From Buxus sempervirens (Eukaryota > Streptophyta > Magnoliopsida > Buxales > Buxaceae), in assembly GCA_947561395.2 (NCBI GenBank), contig OX387182.1:42463949-42527948 (forward strand): a DNA stretch of 64,000 nt, in the 5' to 3' direction. Numbering within the stretch: the first letter of the stretch is position 1; each line of letters begins with the position of its first letter. Below are positions 36,817-50,555 of this stretch, piece after piece. Below the pieces are notes generated by a model. It saw only the letters and a program-made list of their open reading frames with translations. It did no database searches and was not told the DNA's origin. The translations under genes were made by a program, and so were the position numbers.

Positions 36817-38044
36817 AACGGGCAGCCGATAGCTTCAAATTCAGGCATGCTAAAAGCGGCGCAACACCCTCTCATAGGGGTAACTGCAGTCGCTGATATC
36901 CAAGAATTAGCAAATGATTGTTGAACCATCAAAAATGGCAAAAGCCGTCTTGAAAAAGATGACGGCTTATATACAAGAGGAAAAGGTGCGGATATTTCAA
37001 CAAGACAATGAATGGTTGGGAAACGGCCAGATAGTAATAAATTCGGCCGAATTCATCAATGAACAAAATGATGAAGAAATACAAGATCGAGATGAGATAA
37101 CTCTTGCCAACTTACAAGCGGCACCAGCCAAACTAGAAGACCTAAAAGTGGATACCCAAGATCCCTTGGAAGAAATCAATGTCGGAACGGAAGCTGAACG
37201 GAGGCCTATTTTCATAAGCAAGTTATTACCACCTTCGGTCGAACAAGAAATGATACAGCTGTTGGCTGAATACTCAGATTGTTTTGCTTGGACATACCAC
37301 GAGATGCCAGGATTAGACCGAAAGGTGGTGGAACACCGACTCCCGATGAAGCCAGAATTTAGACCATTCAAACAACCATCCAGGAGAATGGGTGGGATGT
37401 AATCAGTAAAGTAAAGATAGAAATAGAACGGCTATTAGCAGCCGGGTTTATTAGGCCAATTAGATATGCCGACTGGCTGTCAAAAATTGTGCCTGTAATA
37501 AAAAAGAATGGTCAGATTAGGGTATGTATTGATTTCCGCAATTTGAATTCTGCAACGCCCAAAAACGAATATCCTATGCCGATCGCTGATCTCTTGGTAG
37601 ATAATGCATCACGGCATAAGATTTTGTCATTTATGGACGGTCACTCCGGTTATAATCAAATTTTTATTGCCGAAGATGATGTAGCTAAAACGGCATTTCG
37701 CTGTCCCGGAGCATTGGGAACTTACTGTTGGGTGGTCATGCCCTTCGGATTAAAAAATGCTGGTGCAACATATCGAAGGGCAATGAATCTCATCTTTCAT
37801 GATATGATCGGTCAAATACTGGAGGTATATATTGACGACGTGGTGATAAAAGCTCAGACTGAAACAGACCACTTGCAACATCTAAAGCGAGTTTTTGAGC
37901 GACTTCGAAGATATAGTTTGAAGATGAACCCATTAAAATGTGCTTTTGGTGTATCAGCTGAAAATTTCTAGGCTTTCTCGTACACCAAAGAGGAATAGAG
38001 GTTGACAAAAACAAGGCAAAGTTGGTTATAGAAGCTAAGCCGCC
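36817..38044 (+). pseudogene. Reverse transcriptase region of the outer Tat element
   Basis: Carries FAWTYHEMPGLDRKVVEHRL just before RT, then IRVCIDFRNLNSATPKNEYP, SFMDGHSGYNQI, MPFGLKNAGATYRRAMN and the catalytic YIDDVV box at about 37830. These are the usual gypsy RT blocks in order. The solo LTR at 38045 interrupts the run into the RNase H part. The fossil carries a small number of further breaks. Confidence 0.85.
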
Positions 38045-41000
38045 TGTGCGCGCGTGGGAAACACGGCACGGGGAAATCCGGAGTCGCCACCGCCTGATAG
38101 GGTGCAGGTGGACACCTGGGTGCCTAATCTTGTCTATTGGGCTTTGGTCTGCGGCTTGAGATTCTAAGTAGGGTCTCGGTTGCGGTTTGGGGAAGTCCGT
38201 AGACACCCCAAACCACCCCGTCGGGATGACGGGTCCCGTGGGTTCCCTAGTTTGAGTCAGCTCTCTTTTGGTTCTCACCCGATTCCTAATCCAGCATGCA
38301 ATTTAGTTAAGTCTTGGTGGGACCACCTGAGTGATGTGGGTCCCTTTAGTTGATTTTATCTTGTTTTACTTAAGTTGTCTGAGTCTGATTGGGTGGGCCC
38401 CGTTGGAAGGCCCACGATGTCCCTGGTGGGCTTTGGTGGAGCCCATGTGCCCATGTGGGCCTCTGTCTAGTCCTAGGAGGCCCTTTGGGCTTAGGCTAGT
38501 GAGTTGTTTTTACTTATTTGCTCAATTTGGAGTTTAAGTATTTTTTCATGCAAAAAGGTTGGTCTGCATTGGTTCATGGGCCCCTGATGGTTGCTAGGAT
38601 GTTTTTGGTTGATCTTATTTAATTTTGCCAGTATGACTTGAACGTCGGGCTTGGAGCCCGTAGTCTGACTTTAGGCTTGAAAGCCTAGTTCCTTGAGGTT
38701 TAGGGTTTGCACCCTTCCTTGGTTCGATTAATGGGCTTTGGCGGGCCCGATAGGCCCTAGCCCGGGGTCTCGGCCAAACCACACAATTCATGCATTATTC
38801 CACATATCAAGGTTTGGGTGGGCCGCATTGAGTTTGGCCTACCCGATTCAATTGGTTCATTTTACTTAAGTTGTTTAATGGCATGCTTTAGTGTTTATTG
38901 GGCTTGGTGGGCCCCGTTGGAAGGCCCACTAGTGCTTCCAAGTTGGACATTGGCCCAAGTCCCAAGTTGGGTTTCCGGGTCACCCGGAAACCCGGTTGGT
39001 TCCTCTGGTTTTGTTGAAAATAGCATGGAAATTCGGCAAGGATAAAAAAAACAACAAAATAGCAATTCTGTGTGTATCCGGCCTTAGTTGCCGGATACAC
39101 GTAGGTCACAGGTGATCCGGCCTGAGTTGCCGGATACACACAAGCCATAGGTGATCCGGCCTGAGTTGCCGGATCACCTTGAAATGGCCACTTTTCAGGA
39201 TTGGGCCATGGGGGTTGTTTCCAGGGGCTCCTAGGGGCCTTCTATAAGCTCTGTGGGCCCCGGGATGGGCCCACGTTGGTTCAAGTGGGGAGGAGGAGCC
39301 TCCTTTGGTTTCTCTTTTGGATTGTTAGCAAGGCAAAGGAGTGAGCTGAAAGCAAGGGACTTGCTGCCCTTCTCACTATCCTGGGGTCAAGCTGGCTACT
39401 AAAATGGGGACCAAAGTGTCCCTACTCGGTCTCTGGGCTCACACAAACAGCATGCACAATTACCTATAGTACTAACAAGTCAAGATGGCTGAAAACATAC
39501 TCCACACAATGAAATGCATGAACATACTCTCATGTGCATCATAGGGACAATAGGTGCTTGGCCCTCCAGTCGTGCAAGTTAGGGTGAATGGCCGGGTTAA
39601 GAATGCCTTAACATGCTACTAGGATGATGGGATAATTCGGTAGCATGCTCAATAATCATGATAGCAAGTAACTTACACAAAACAGTCCAAATAATGCATG
39701 CTGTGGGACTCTAGAATGCATGGCACTACACATGTAAAATTCAGCAAGAAGGCAAAGCAAAGAAAGGATATCCGGTTAGGTTTAAGGCCGGGCTTATGGC
39801 CCATCACGAAATCTCTAGAGAAGGGAAAGGGGAGGGGGATTTATGGGGATACATTTGACCAAACACAGAGAAGGGACAGACCCCTCCTAGAGATGCTTAA
39901 AAGGAAAACAAAACAGGCCTTTATGAACACTAAACTCACGTAAGAAATGGGACTCTCATGCTCCTACGGACCTATACGTGGACCGCTTTCCTCCAAAGGT
40001 CCCCATGCCATGCGAGAGATCATAAAATGCATGCAACGTAAACACTAATCCCAGAGAGTGGGAGTGGAAGTGGAATAGAAGAGGGGTGGAGAAGGGTGGA
40101 GATGCTTGAGATGGTGTAGTAAGGTGGTGGAGGGCCAAGAGAGTGGGAGATGGAAGGTTTCGGAGGAGGAAAAGTGGGGGAAGGAAGTGGAAAAAATCGC
40201 AAAGGAAGCCAACCTCAGGAAATGAGCTGCTGTTTGCCTTTTATAGACAAACTTAATGTATCCGGGAACTCAGGCCAGATACACTAAGTACTCTTCATAT
40301 CCGGCCTCCATGGCCGGTTACACAGGCGCTCCTTTGTATCCGGCATTCAATGCCGGATACAAAACATAATTATTTGAAAAATTAATGCTGCCGCGAATTT
40401 GTCGGGCGATCGGCGCGAATCTCGCGCGGAAATCTCCTTGTATCCGGCATTTGAGTCCGGATACGAAGGGGAGCTAGCATATCCGGCATATTTGGCCGGA
40501 TACAAATCGAAAAATTACCGATTTGCCCTTCGACTTGACCGATTCGACACTTTTGAGCAATTACAGATTGGTCCCTGCGAATTTCAGTTTAGTCCCTGAT
40601 ATTTTTAGCAAATTTTTGATATTTAAGATTTAGTCCCTGAGATATTTTGCTGCGTTGGCTGCCACGTGTGTAGTTTCTACGCCACGTGTGCAGCTTCCGG
40701 CTCTGCTGCTCGGAAACTTCGATAGCTCATATCTCCTTCATCCGAGCTCCGATCTGAGCAAACTCAATTGCGTTGGACTTGTATCGGAGCCCTCTATCCA
40801 ATGACATAAGGCTAAGCACTTGGCACGGGGTTCAAGGAAAAGTCAACTTTCAGCTCTCCTTTGAGTTTGACTGCCCGCAGAACCCTCATCCGGACTCCGA
40901 TTCCTGCAAACTCAGTTGCGTTGGACTCGTGTCGGGATACTCTATCCATTGGGATAAAGTAAGGTGGCCAATTATCACTGGATTCAAAAGTCAACTTTTC

Positions 41001-41076
41001 GCCCCTTAGGGTTTGACTTTTTATCCGGGTTTTGCATTTATGGCTTTTCCGGGAGCACAAAAATGTAGTGCTTACA
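38045..41076 (-). mobile_element. Solo LTR of a Tat/Ogre-like family
   Basis: 3032 bp with TG...CA ends (TGTGCGCGCG to GTGCTTACA on the plus strand), inserted between RT and RNase H of the outer element. Flanking bases CCGCC and CCACC are a five-base duplication with one difference. Blocks such as GGGGAAGTCCGTAGACACCCC and the GCACAAAAATG...TGCTTACA end match the gag-only element's LTR, so the families are related. No interior remains, indicating LTR-LTR recombination. It has two clusters of ATCCGGC...GCCGGAT hairpin words (39075-39175 and 40255-40505). Confidence 0.8.
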
Positions 41077-42080
41077 CCACCGATCAATAAGAAACAGCTA
41101 CAAAGATTACTCGGCCAAGTAAATTTCTTGAGGAGATTTATTTCAAACTTAGTAGGAAAGATTCGGGTTCTGTCTCCATTACTGAAGATCAAGGATACTG
41201 AAGAATTTATTTGGAATGAGGAACACCAAGCCGCTTTTGAAAGCATTAAGCAATATTTGGCAACACCACCAGTCTTAGTGCCACCTTCAAAAGAACGGCC
41301 GCTAAAGCTTTATATAGCGGCTGCGAATGACTCAATAGGAGTCTTGCTGGTGTAGGAGAACGATCAAGGATTTGAACAGGCTATTTATTATCTTAGTAGA
41401 TTCCTTACTCCAGTGGAAGAAAGGTACATTAATCTGGAGAAATTGTGTCTCACACTTTACTATGCGGCCACCAAATTGTGGCATTATCTCATTTCGGCCA
41501 AAGATATTTTCGTCATAGCAACCACTGACGTGGTCAAATATTTGCTCACTCAACCCACGGTAAGCGGCAGACTAGGGAAATGGACTTTAACTCTGATGGA
41601 GTTCGACTTCAAATATGTACCACAGAAAGCGGTAAAAGGGCAAGCATTGGCCGATTTCTTGGCCGATCATCCGTCTAGTATGCAAGAAAAAGAACTTGAT
41701 ATTCCAGTATTTCATGTCAGTTTTTGCTATGCCGAATTCCAGCCATGGCCATTGGAATTTGATGGTTCAAAAACAGAATTCGCTTCTGGGATTGGAATAG
41801 TGATAACATCACCTACCGGTGATAAGCATGAACATGCATTTCAGCTCGAAGAATTGTCTACAAATAAGCAAGCGGAATTTGAAGCTATGATTATAGGGCT
41901 AGAAATTTTATGGGAGATGGGTGCCCGAGCGGTCAATATTGTTGGGGATTCTCAGCTGGTGTTGAAACAAATGGAGGGCATATATAACTGCAATAGTGAG
42001 TCATTATTACTTTTGCTGCGAAGAGCGAGATTCTTGGCCCAATAGTTCAATAGAATTGAATTTGAACATCCGCCAAGGAA
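41077..42080 (+). pseudogene. RNase H and additional RNase H region of the outer element
   Basis: The RT connection and first RNase H domain (INKKQLQRLLGQVNFLRRF, EERYINLEKLCLTLYYA) are followed by a second RNase H (EFDGSKTEFASGIGIV, NKQAEFEAMIIGLEI, VGDSQLVLKQMEG). The D, E and D residues of the second domain are visible. Two successive RNase H domains mark the Tat/Ogre lineage. Fossil. Confidence 0.8.
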
Positions 42081-43525
42081 GGAAAATTACCAAGCTAATG
42101 AATTGGCACAGCTGGCATCTGGACTCAGACTACGTGATCCAATCAGAACAGTGACCGTACAATCTCTCCCCAACTCCGAAGAAAGACCATTTTTGGTGGA
42201 TTCACTGACATATTGTAATCAGGCAATACGACAAGATTGGAGAGGTGAAATCTGGGGATATCTTAAAGATCCTACGGTAAAGACTAGTAGGTCAACCAAA
42301 AGAAAAGCTACCAATTATTTCATTCTGGGCGGCGAACTATACAAAAAGAGTATTGATGACATTCCACTTAGATGTCTCAACCATACAGAAGCCATGATAG
42401 TAATGGCTGAAGTACATGAAGGAGTCTGTGGCGCACACCAAGCTTGAATCAAGATGCGATGGTTATTACATCGGCATGGCTATTACTGGCCTTCAATCTT
42501 AAAAGATTGCCAAACGTTTGCCACAGGGTGTCAAGAATGTCAGAAACATGGACCAGTTCAAAGGGTACCAGCATTCGAGTTGCAACCAATAACCAAACCA
42601 TGGCCCTTCAGAGGATGGGCAATGGATCTAATTGGAAAGATATACCCTCCCTCAACTGGATTACATAATTTTATCATAGTAGCTACAGACTACTTTACCA
42701 AATGGGTGGAAGCCAAACCTTTGAAAAAGGTGGAGCAATCGGATGTGATTGAGTTTATTAAGGAGCAGATAATTCACAGATATGGTATTCCAGAGACCAT
42801 CACGACCGATTCCGGAACCGTTTTTGTAGGACACGAGATGTCTGAATTTGCCAAAACATATGGCATAAAAATGATTCAATCGACACCTTATTATGCACAG
42901 GCCAACGGACAGGCCGAAGCTACCAATAAGGTATTAAAGAATATTCTGAGGAAGATGATTGAAGATAAGCCAAGAAGTTGGCATAAACTTCTATATGAAG
43001 CATTGTGAGCATACCGTACGTCTTACAAGACGTCTATTGGGACTGCCCCTTTTGCCTTGACCTTCGGCCATGAGGCAGTCATCCCGGTGGAATCACAGTC
43101 AAGTCTTTGAGGGGATCTATTCAAAACAATTTTACTCCCAAGAAATACACGGAAGCAATGTTAGTGGAGCTAGAATACTTGGGAGAAATGAGGAGGCTAG
43201 CCCTAGACCGACAAACGGCACTTAAACAAAGAATTGCTAGATCATATAACCGCCGAGTGAAACACAAGTCATTTGCGCAAGGGGATTTAGTATGGAAAAC
43301 CCTTCTGCCAATAGGAAAAAAGGACTCCTTATACGGAAAGTGGTCACCTACATGGGAAGGACCACTGCAGGTCAGCAAAGTACTACCCGAGGGGCATACC
43401 ACATACAGTCATTAGATGGCCAAGAAAAGAAAATCATCAACGGCCAGTTTTTGAAACGGTATTTTCCCACTCTATGGGAAAGCCACGAAATCAATAACCA
43501 ACCTGAGGAAAATCAGGAATAAAAT
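42081..43525 (+). pseudogene. Integrase region of the outer element
   Basis: A zinc-binding part (HRHGYYWPS, CQTFATGCQECQKHG), then the catalytic core with ATDYFTKWVEAKPL, ITTDSGTVFVGHEM and ANGQAEATNK giving the D, D and E residues, then the C-terminal part (KWSPTWEGPLQV). It inserts element DNA into the host genome. A fossil with a few breaks. Confidence 0.82.
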
Positions 43526-44356
43526 AAATACCGACTGCTTGGTATCCGCAACGCCAAATAAATGGCATTGTCAAATCGAAGCGCCGACAGTATACGGTGC
43601 AGATTGAATTAAAAATCTAAAGATCTCTTCAACTTCGAGATCCGATCAGATCAAACCCATTGATCTTCCTCTAAGCAGTCAGTCTATAAATACCAAAGAT
43701 GGTGTTATGCCATTTCTTCATCGAGAAAAGAAAGCTGAGGAGTATGAAGAAAAAGAAATGGCAGGTGATCAGAGGCCGACTGTGGAATAAGAAGATGACC
43801 GAAGAAGAAGTCGACAAAGCCGATTACTTCATAGGAATGGACGGAATTGGAAAAGGCGGCTCTAATCTCGCTGACCCCATCACGGTAGGTATTCTGCCAC
43901 CGAGGTCCGTGACGAGATAGGAGTTCTCTTCTCCGACAAACATGTATGCCGATCGGAGTAAACGCCATCCCTCCCTCTTTCCTCATGTCCCTTTGATTAA
44001 ATTGCCCTTCGCTTACGCCATCCATGATATGGCGTGTGGAGCAATTTCAGGGACATACCGGCCCGGGCTGGATTATCTGGCGTTGGTTGTATGAAAGAGC
44101 TGAAAGAGCTCGGCTTTGGTTGTATGAAAGATGAATGTTGAAATAAATACATTTTATTGTTATTGTTTCGAGTTTTAGTCTTTCTATAGCGAGCAGTTGA
44201 AATAAAAACGAGTATGATGTGCATCTAAAAATATGCAGGCAACTACCGTTCAAATAAAAGGCCGAAAACTAGGCTAATAATAAATTTAAAATGCCAACCA
44301 CATGGCATTATCATCAAAAAGTTAATACCAAACAAACAGTATATTGTTTAAAAAAC
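43526..44356. other. Spacer between integrase and antisense genes of the outer element
   Basis: No recognised domain on either strand. It separates the convergent pol and antisense units, so both transcripts probably end here. Confidence 0.4.
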
Positions 44357-47121
44357 TTATCCCTCAAACCAAGTTTTAAATCGGGCATGGTCATACTTCG
44401 CCCGCTCCAGCAATAACTGCATCTCAACCCGACGTACCTCCACCTCCCTTTCATCTCTCATACGCTCCTTCAAACGATGACGTCCCGATTCGATAAGTAT
44501 CCACTGAGCCTTGATAGACTCTTTAAGACTATGTTCCTCAGCTTGAAGTCGAGATAACTCAGCCGGAGTAGCCTTTGATGGATTACCAGCAATACAGGCC
44601 TGATCGAGAGAATTGTAATGAAGGGACCGCCTCGAAGCTTCCAACTAACGATTACGACCGAATATATCACGAACTTCTCGACGAAAGTCAGAACATCTCA
44701 CATTGATAGAATGAAGAAAGTCCATGGCTTCCCTTAGCTGCGGCACGGCACTGTAAAATCCAAGCATAGACATCAGCCGATCTTCGACCGTGGGATCGTC
44801 ATGAGAATTAGTCATCACGGCTCGACATATTAGCAAACGGATTTCAGATAGTTCATCATCAGAGAGAGCCTCGGGTTGACGAAGAACATAAGAACGGAGT
44901 TCGTCCCGACTGTCAAAAACTGAAATAAAGGTTGGACGAAGATTATAGAATTCTGGAGATGCAAGACAATGGTCTATCTCCATAAAACATAATCTGACGA
45001 ATCCGAAGCAAGTGCCAAGAAGAGGTCTGAAATTTTCTTTAGGGACTACAGGGATTTTCGGCTCAGGAGGTAATTCATCAGAAGGAGAATCCGATGAAGT
45101 AGCACCAGGGAAAGTAGACGGACCGGCCTCATCAAGGCCAGGACGAGGAATGGAAGGAACCGGCCGGGACACACGAAGTAATGGATCGGCCGTAAAGGTG
45201 ACAAGGTTTGGAGAAGGACCTGATGGAGGGCTAATATAATGGAATGCAAGGAGAGGAGTCGGCATGGGGGACGATCGCCCACTAGCTCCCGAATCAATTG
45301 GAGACCTATGCCGAGGACAGGATAAATCAATATCCTCTTCCTCGCCCGAAGAATCATAGGTCACAACAATGTTTTCATCCAGATACCGAACCCGAAATCG
45401 CAGGCTGGAACGAGTAACATAAGTACGGCTATTGGAGATTTCGCCGACCTTCCGCTTCTTCAGCAGCGATTTCTTGGAAGAAGGGTTACTCCGGCTGGCA
45501 GTAGCCTTCGAAGGTCGCCTCCAACAGACCGTGGCCACCGGCTTCATTTTGGCTTTCTTTTTCTTACCTTTTGCATGGGATGACCGACGATCATCTGAGG
45601 AATGATAAAAAGATCAGACTCGACCAAATATGAGAAAATCAATCCGCAAGTAAGAAAAAGAAAGTTACTTGTGTAACGAGCCTCATAATATCCACGAAGT
45701 CTCCCCAGACTCACAATATCGACCTCAGTCGACTGAAAGAGCGCAGTATACAAATCCGTATCAAGTCTGACAAAAGTGGGGTAAATTCGAGCCCACCATA
45801 TCCGAAAGGAAGGTTCGGCTGAGGATTCCTGAGGAAGAGGATAATTATGGAAGCGATCAAAAAGATCATGAAACCGACGATGAGCTAATGACAGATAACT
45901 GGGAGTGAGAACTGACCAAGAGTCACCGTTACTAAATGGGAACAAGACGAGAGGAATGCCTTAGCCATATCCAAGTTGTCGGTTGACAAAATGAGGCAGA
46001 TAAATTTCTACCCCTTCTCTCCTGGAGGTAGCAGGAGCATCCCGATTATGTAAGCCAAAAGGAAGCTCCCGTGCAATGAGAAAACTAGCCATAGCACGTC
46101 GACGAGCTTCAGGAGAAGAATTAATGGCAGCATAAAGAGGGGACCCATGAAATTACTCTAAGGAAAAACAATGAAATAAAGGTGGACTTGTTTCCTATAT
46201 ACGCATGAGGAAGAAATCAAGAACAGTTCTAAAAGGCAATTGCCTGGGCGCCGCTGTAAGCCAACAACGACCGGCATAGTAATAATTAGGAAAAGGATTG
46301 TCTACAGTTTCACAGAAAAAGCTTGGAAAGTATTCATAGAACCAAAATTGTAAAAACCAGAGAGGACCACTAGCGACCCCTAATAGGCCGGATGATAAAC
46401 TATACAGGCCGCGGTAGACCTGGCTGAGAAAGAAAGGAGCTAAAGCCAGACGGCGACCCTGAGCAAGGGCCACCGCAATACCACTGAACTCCTTTACCAT
46501 CTGAGCAGATGGGCCACAACAGAAAAAATGGCAAAGGAAGAACAGCAAAAAAGATCAATGCTCTTGAAAAGAAGGAGGAGTACCATCTGAAATATGCTCG
46601 GCACGGACAAAGGTGCCAAAAGCAGAAGAAGCATGGACGGTACTAAAAACAGAAGATGGGAAGACAGACAGACTGGAATCTATTTCATCTCCAAGAACCG
46701 AAAGGCCTGTGATACAATAGAAATCCAGGATGGTGGGAGTCATAGGACCATGATAAAAAGAGAAGGTGTTGGAACCCCGACACTAGAAAAACGAGGCCAC
46801 CCCGAGTAAGAAGGGATTGAAGGGAATGTAGAAAGTGGAGTAAAAGATAATCTCCGCCAACCCGAGCCTAATCCAGATTTCCATGAAATAAGGCCGTAGC
46901 CTGTCAACCCAGTTGTTCCACTCAGGAGAACACTTAGGCCAAGGGCGAGGAAGCATGATCAGAGAACTCCATCTCACGGGGTCATGAGCATTAATTAAAT
47001 GAAAAGAAGGTTGCATGATAGTAGGAGTCTCTGCGGTCTATACCTCAGAGCATGGGCCAAGAACAGGTCCGTCATCACCATCAATAAACAGGTTCAAGTC
47101 ATTAGGGTTTTCGTCCGCCAT
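44357..47121 (-). pseudogene. Antisense plant-mobile-domain gene, copy 2 (degraded)
   Basis: The minus strand starts MADENPNDLNLF at 47121. PMD-like blocks follow (WNNWVDRLRPYFMEIWIRLG, MTPTILDFYCITG, GPLWFLQFWFYEYFPS, RIWWARIYPTF), then a basic KKSLLKKRKVGE region, a Ser/Pro-rich linker and a C-terminal coiled coil (LQAEEHSLKES). The order matches copy 1 (47465-50480) block for block, so the two are a tandem duplication. This copy has several breaks and is treated as a fossil. Function unknown; PMD proteins occur both as host genes (MAIN/MAIL group) and inside plant transposons. Confidence 0.65.
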
Positions 47122-47464
47122 GATCAATAACAGAAAGATTTGCAAAGAAGAAGAAGACAAAGTACAACGGAGAAAAACGTTTGCCGATAGAGAAAAGATT
47201 CGTAATGATTCGATCTATCGGGAAGGGCTCTGATAAGACTACTGTCTTCCCAAAAAAAGTGTTGATGGTACGAGCACCTTCCCGAAGAAATCGAAACGGC
47301 GGTTGGAGATCTTCTCGAATAAAGCGTTTTTAAAAAAAAAAAAGTAAAGATCATACGGACGAATCAATTTGAAAAGATAAACTTTGTCAAAAAGGGGGCT
47401 GTTTCTGACGGCCATGACAGTTGGCACATGGATTTCAAAAAAGGATTTGAATTCATTAAACGCT
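47122..47464. other. Gap between the two antisense PMD genes
   Basis: About 340 bp upstream of copy 2 and downstream of copy 1, holding an A run at 47331-47342. No clear TATA box for copy 2 was found. Confidence 0.4.
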
Positions 47465-50400
47465 TTACAAAGAAGTGTTTAAAATTGCAGAATATATACG
47501 GTCAAAAGACTCTTGAGCAGACCGTTTTTCTTCAACCAAAGTGGACCGAAGCAGAAGGGAACCTCGAGCCAACTCTATCTCCGATTTCAGCTCATGGGAA
47601 ATTTCGATGCACTGATGGGTCTTTTCCTTCAAGGCATCATCAACAGCTTTATTAGTATGAAGGAGTTCTTCCCATTGATTTGCAAGATCATATCTCTTAG
47701 ACTGTAACTCTGCAATCTGACGGTCAACATCCGTAATATTATCATCTATGATGTTCATATGGTTGACCGTTTCAATATACTGATGATGACAAATCTCGTG
47801 CTCATTCCTCAACTGTTGCAAAAGTTGATATCGACCATCAACAGAATCGGCCGTATTACTCATTTCATATAGCTTGGCCGAATGATGATCAAAAACAACT
47901 TTATAGGAGTAAAGAAGAGTAAGTTGAGAGAACACCGATTTTACGTCAGGAGATACAGAAGAGAGATCCCGAAGCTCTGCTGCCAATGCCACCACATGGG
48001 TAAGAGTTTCTTCTGAAATTCCAACTATGCTCGGAGTGAGAAGGCGGATAATCTCCGACCGGATACTTGTTGGAGATAAAGATGAGGGATCAGATGAACT
48101 ATCCGACGGAAGATTGGAACGGACATCATTCAACATAACGTCCAATCGGCTATGCCCATCATCAGAGAGTAATCCCGCAGCAGGAGAAAGTCCCGAAACA
48201 AGAGATGAACTGGTGCTCCCTAATTCAACAAGCGTTTGCTTCGACCGATCAACATCACCTTCCGCTACCATAGCAGAAGAACCTGGGGGAATATCGTTAA
48301 AGGCAAAAGGATCTGGAGGAAGGTTAGTCTCGATAGAAGCAGTAGACGTTGTAGTCTCAGCTACCGGAGGGGTAGCGCTCTGTTCATACCCAGGAGGTAA
48401 TTCTGGAGAAGAACTTCTTTCTAAAGAATCCTCTTGAATAGATAAATGCTCCTGACCTTCAGGAAGTGCTGAAGGAGCTTCTCCAATGGCACTACCAAGA
48501 GAATCCAGTGTTTCGACAGGACCAACAAAATTGGCCGAGTTAAACACAGACGTAGGATCAACAACTGGATCCGAAGAAGATTCCATGACATCGGAAGAAA
48601 GAGCAATTGCACCTGAAGAACTTGAAACCTGGAAAAATGGAGTGTCAAAAGAAAAAATAAAAAGAAGAAAAATGGTCAATGAAGATTCAGTACCTTCCGA
48701 GAACGCCGTCGTAGTGGGACGTCGTTAGGATCTTCATTTGGTTCAGATGGCGAAGCAGGGCAGTCAGGCAATAAGGCACCTTCAAAACCCTTAGCTAATT
48801 CCCTTGGAGGAGAAGTATGGGCTTCCAAAGTTAAGGACGGTACTCCTCCTGGTGGCCGAGTAACTGAATTAGTATTGCATCAATTAGAAACAGAGAAGGG
48901 GAGAATATACCTTCTTGGATCGGTGCAGACAGGGAATCAAGCAGACCCAATCTATCAAGGTAATAATCAGCAGGATGACAGCAAATGCTACTCCAGAGAG
49001 AGCTCCACCAAACATGGAAATCAGAGTGGCAATTTTCATGACGAGGAAGAAAAGGAAGATGAAAATCAATAGCAAGTGCCCTATAACTATTTTCCATTCG
49101 GGCAGCGTCAGCCGCAGTAATAGACGGCCGATCAATAGAATCGGTAACAACGGTAAACAGGCCTTTATCATAGAGTAAGGGGATTCTCTGTTCACATCGA
49201 AATTGCCGGCTTACACAATTTGGTAAATAGACTTCAAACCCTAGCTTCTTGTTGATGGACTTTACAGCATAATTCAAATTTTGAGCCATCAAAAAACTGG
49301 CCCAGATAAGATGCTGCTCATCAGTTATGTCATCAACCATGGAAAGGAAACCGGGAGCATTTGCAGAAACTCCAAAAGGAGGAGTGGGGAAATGACGAAG
49401 ATAAAAAAAGAAACGAAAACACTCAGGAACAGAAAGAGCAACAGGAGTAGCAGCCAAACAGGCGTAGCCACCGAACTTAGGAGGCACATTGGGAGGAGTT
49501 GGCACTCGAGTGTAAAATTTGGAAGGGAAGTAGTGATAAGCCCAAAATTGAAGAAACCACAACGGCCCCCCAGGATTTTGAAGGGTGCCATGAACAAACT
49601 CCTGAAGTGAACGGTACAAAACTGATAAAAAATAAGGAGCGAGGGCAACTTCATACTCACCCAGAATCAGCTTAACCAGTGAATAATACTCTCTGGTAAC
49701 TGCTTGAGCCTTGGAACATAATACAAAATTACAGAAAAAATAGAGGAGGAAGTAGAAGTGTTCCACCTCATCACCATAGGCCGGAGGTCGGAATTTGGCA
49801 CAGTCCTTGATGAAGGACCGATAAGAGGCATGGATCGAAATCGGTGGAGATTCGCTCTCTGACGGTGGAGGTTCATTCTCTGACAGAACAATCCTTTTCT
49901 GCTGAAAAGATCCCGCCTTCTTAGAAGCTTTTTTCTTCTTCGTTGGGGGTTGTTTTCTTTTCTTTTCTACCTCTTTTCCCTTTTCACCTACTTCCATCAG
50001 AGGTAAATGCTGGTAATCCTTAAGATCTGCCATACCAACCCGGATCTCATGACCAGTCGCCAAGAAACCAGTAATAAAGCAGTCATCCATGACAGTGGGA
50101 GTCATCGGCCCGCAAGGGAAATTGAAGGTATTAGTCTGAGCATTCCAGAATAAGCTCATGGCGCAGAGAAGGTCGCGATTCAAAGGAATAGAATGACAGG
50201 AAAAGTTAATCATGTCATAAATACCAGTCTTACGCCAAACAACGGCGAAACTCTCTCTCATGCTGTCAACCCAGGCTACCCATTCAGAATAGACGGTCGG
50301 CCAACTTCGAAAACAAGAAGCCAGATTGAGACTGCGTCCATCAGAAAATAGTAAGGGACCCCTCACTTTCTCAGTCGGGGCATCCAACGGAGCATTGCTA

Positions 50401-50480
50401 GCACAAAGAAAAGGACCGACAGATATCGAGCCATTAAAAACTTCGACCGTAGAAGTATAGCGAATGAGATTGCCCGCCAT
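47465..50480 (-). CDS. Antisense plant-mobile-domain gene, copy 1, inside the outer LTR element
   Basis: The start at 50480 (MAGNLIRYTSTVEVF) is chosen because a TATA box lies about 80 bp upstream. The long first frame (to about 48831) carries PMD-type blocks: WVAWVDSMRESFAVVWRKTG, FNFPCGPMTPTVMDDCFITG, GPLWFLQFWAYHYFPSKFY and WWSSLWSSICCHPADYYLDR, with a Lys-rich insert (KKRKQPPTKKKKASKK) that may be a nuclear signal. A second long frame (48650-47465) is Ser-rich, then a coiled coil (ELQSKRYDLANQWEELL). Splice-like sites suggest introns between the parts. Antisense extra genes are known from Tat/Ogre elements. Their role is unknown; this one opens from just inside the 3' LTR and runs against pol. 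Confidence 0.65.
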
Positions 50481-50555
50481 TAAAGAAAAGGAAGAAGAAA
50501 AGATAATAGCCGAAAGAGATAAGTAAAAGTAAAAGTAAAAGACTCGGCTACAGTG

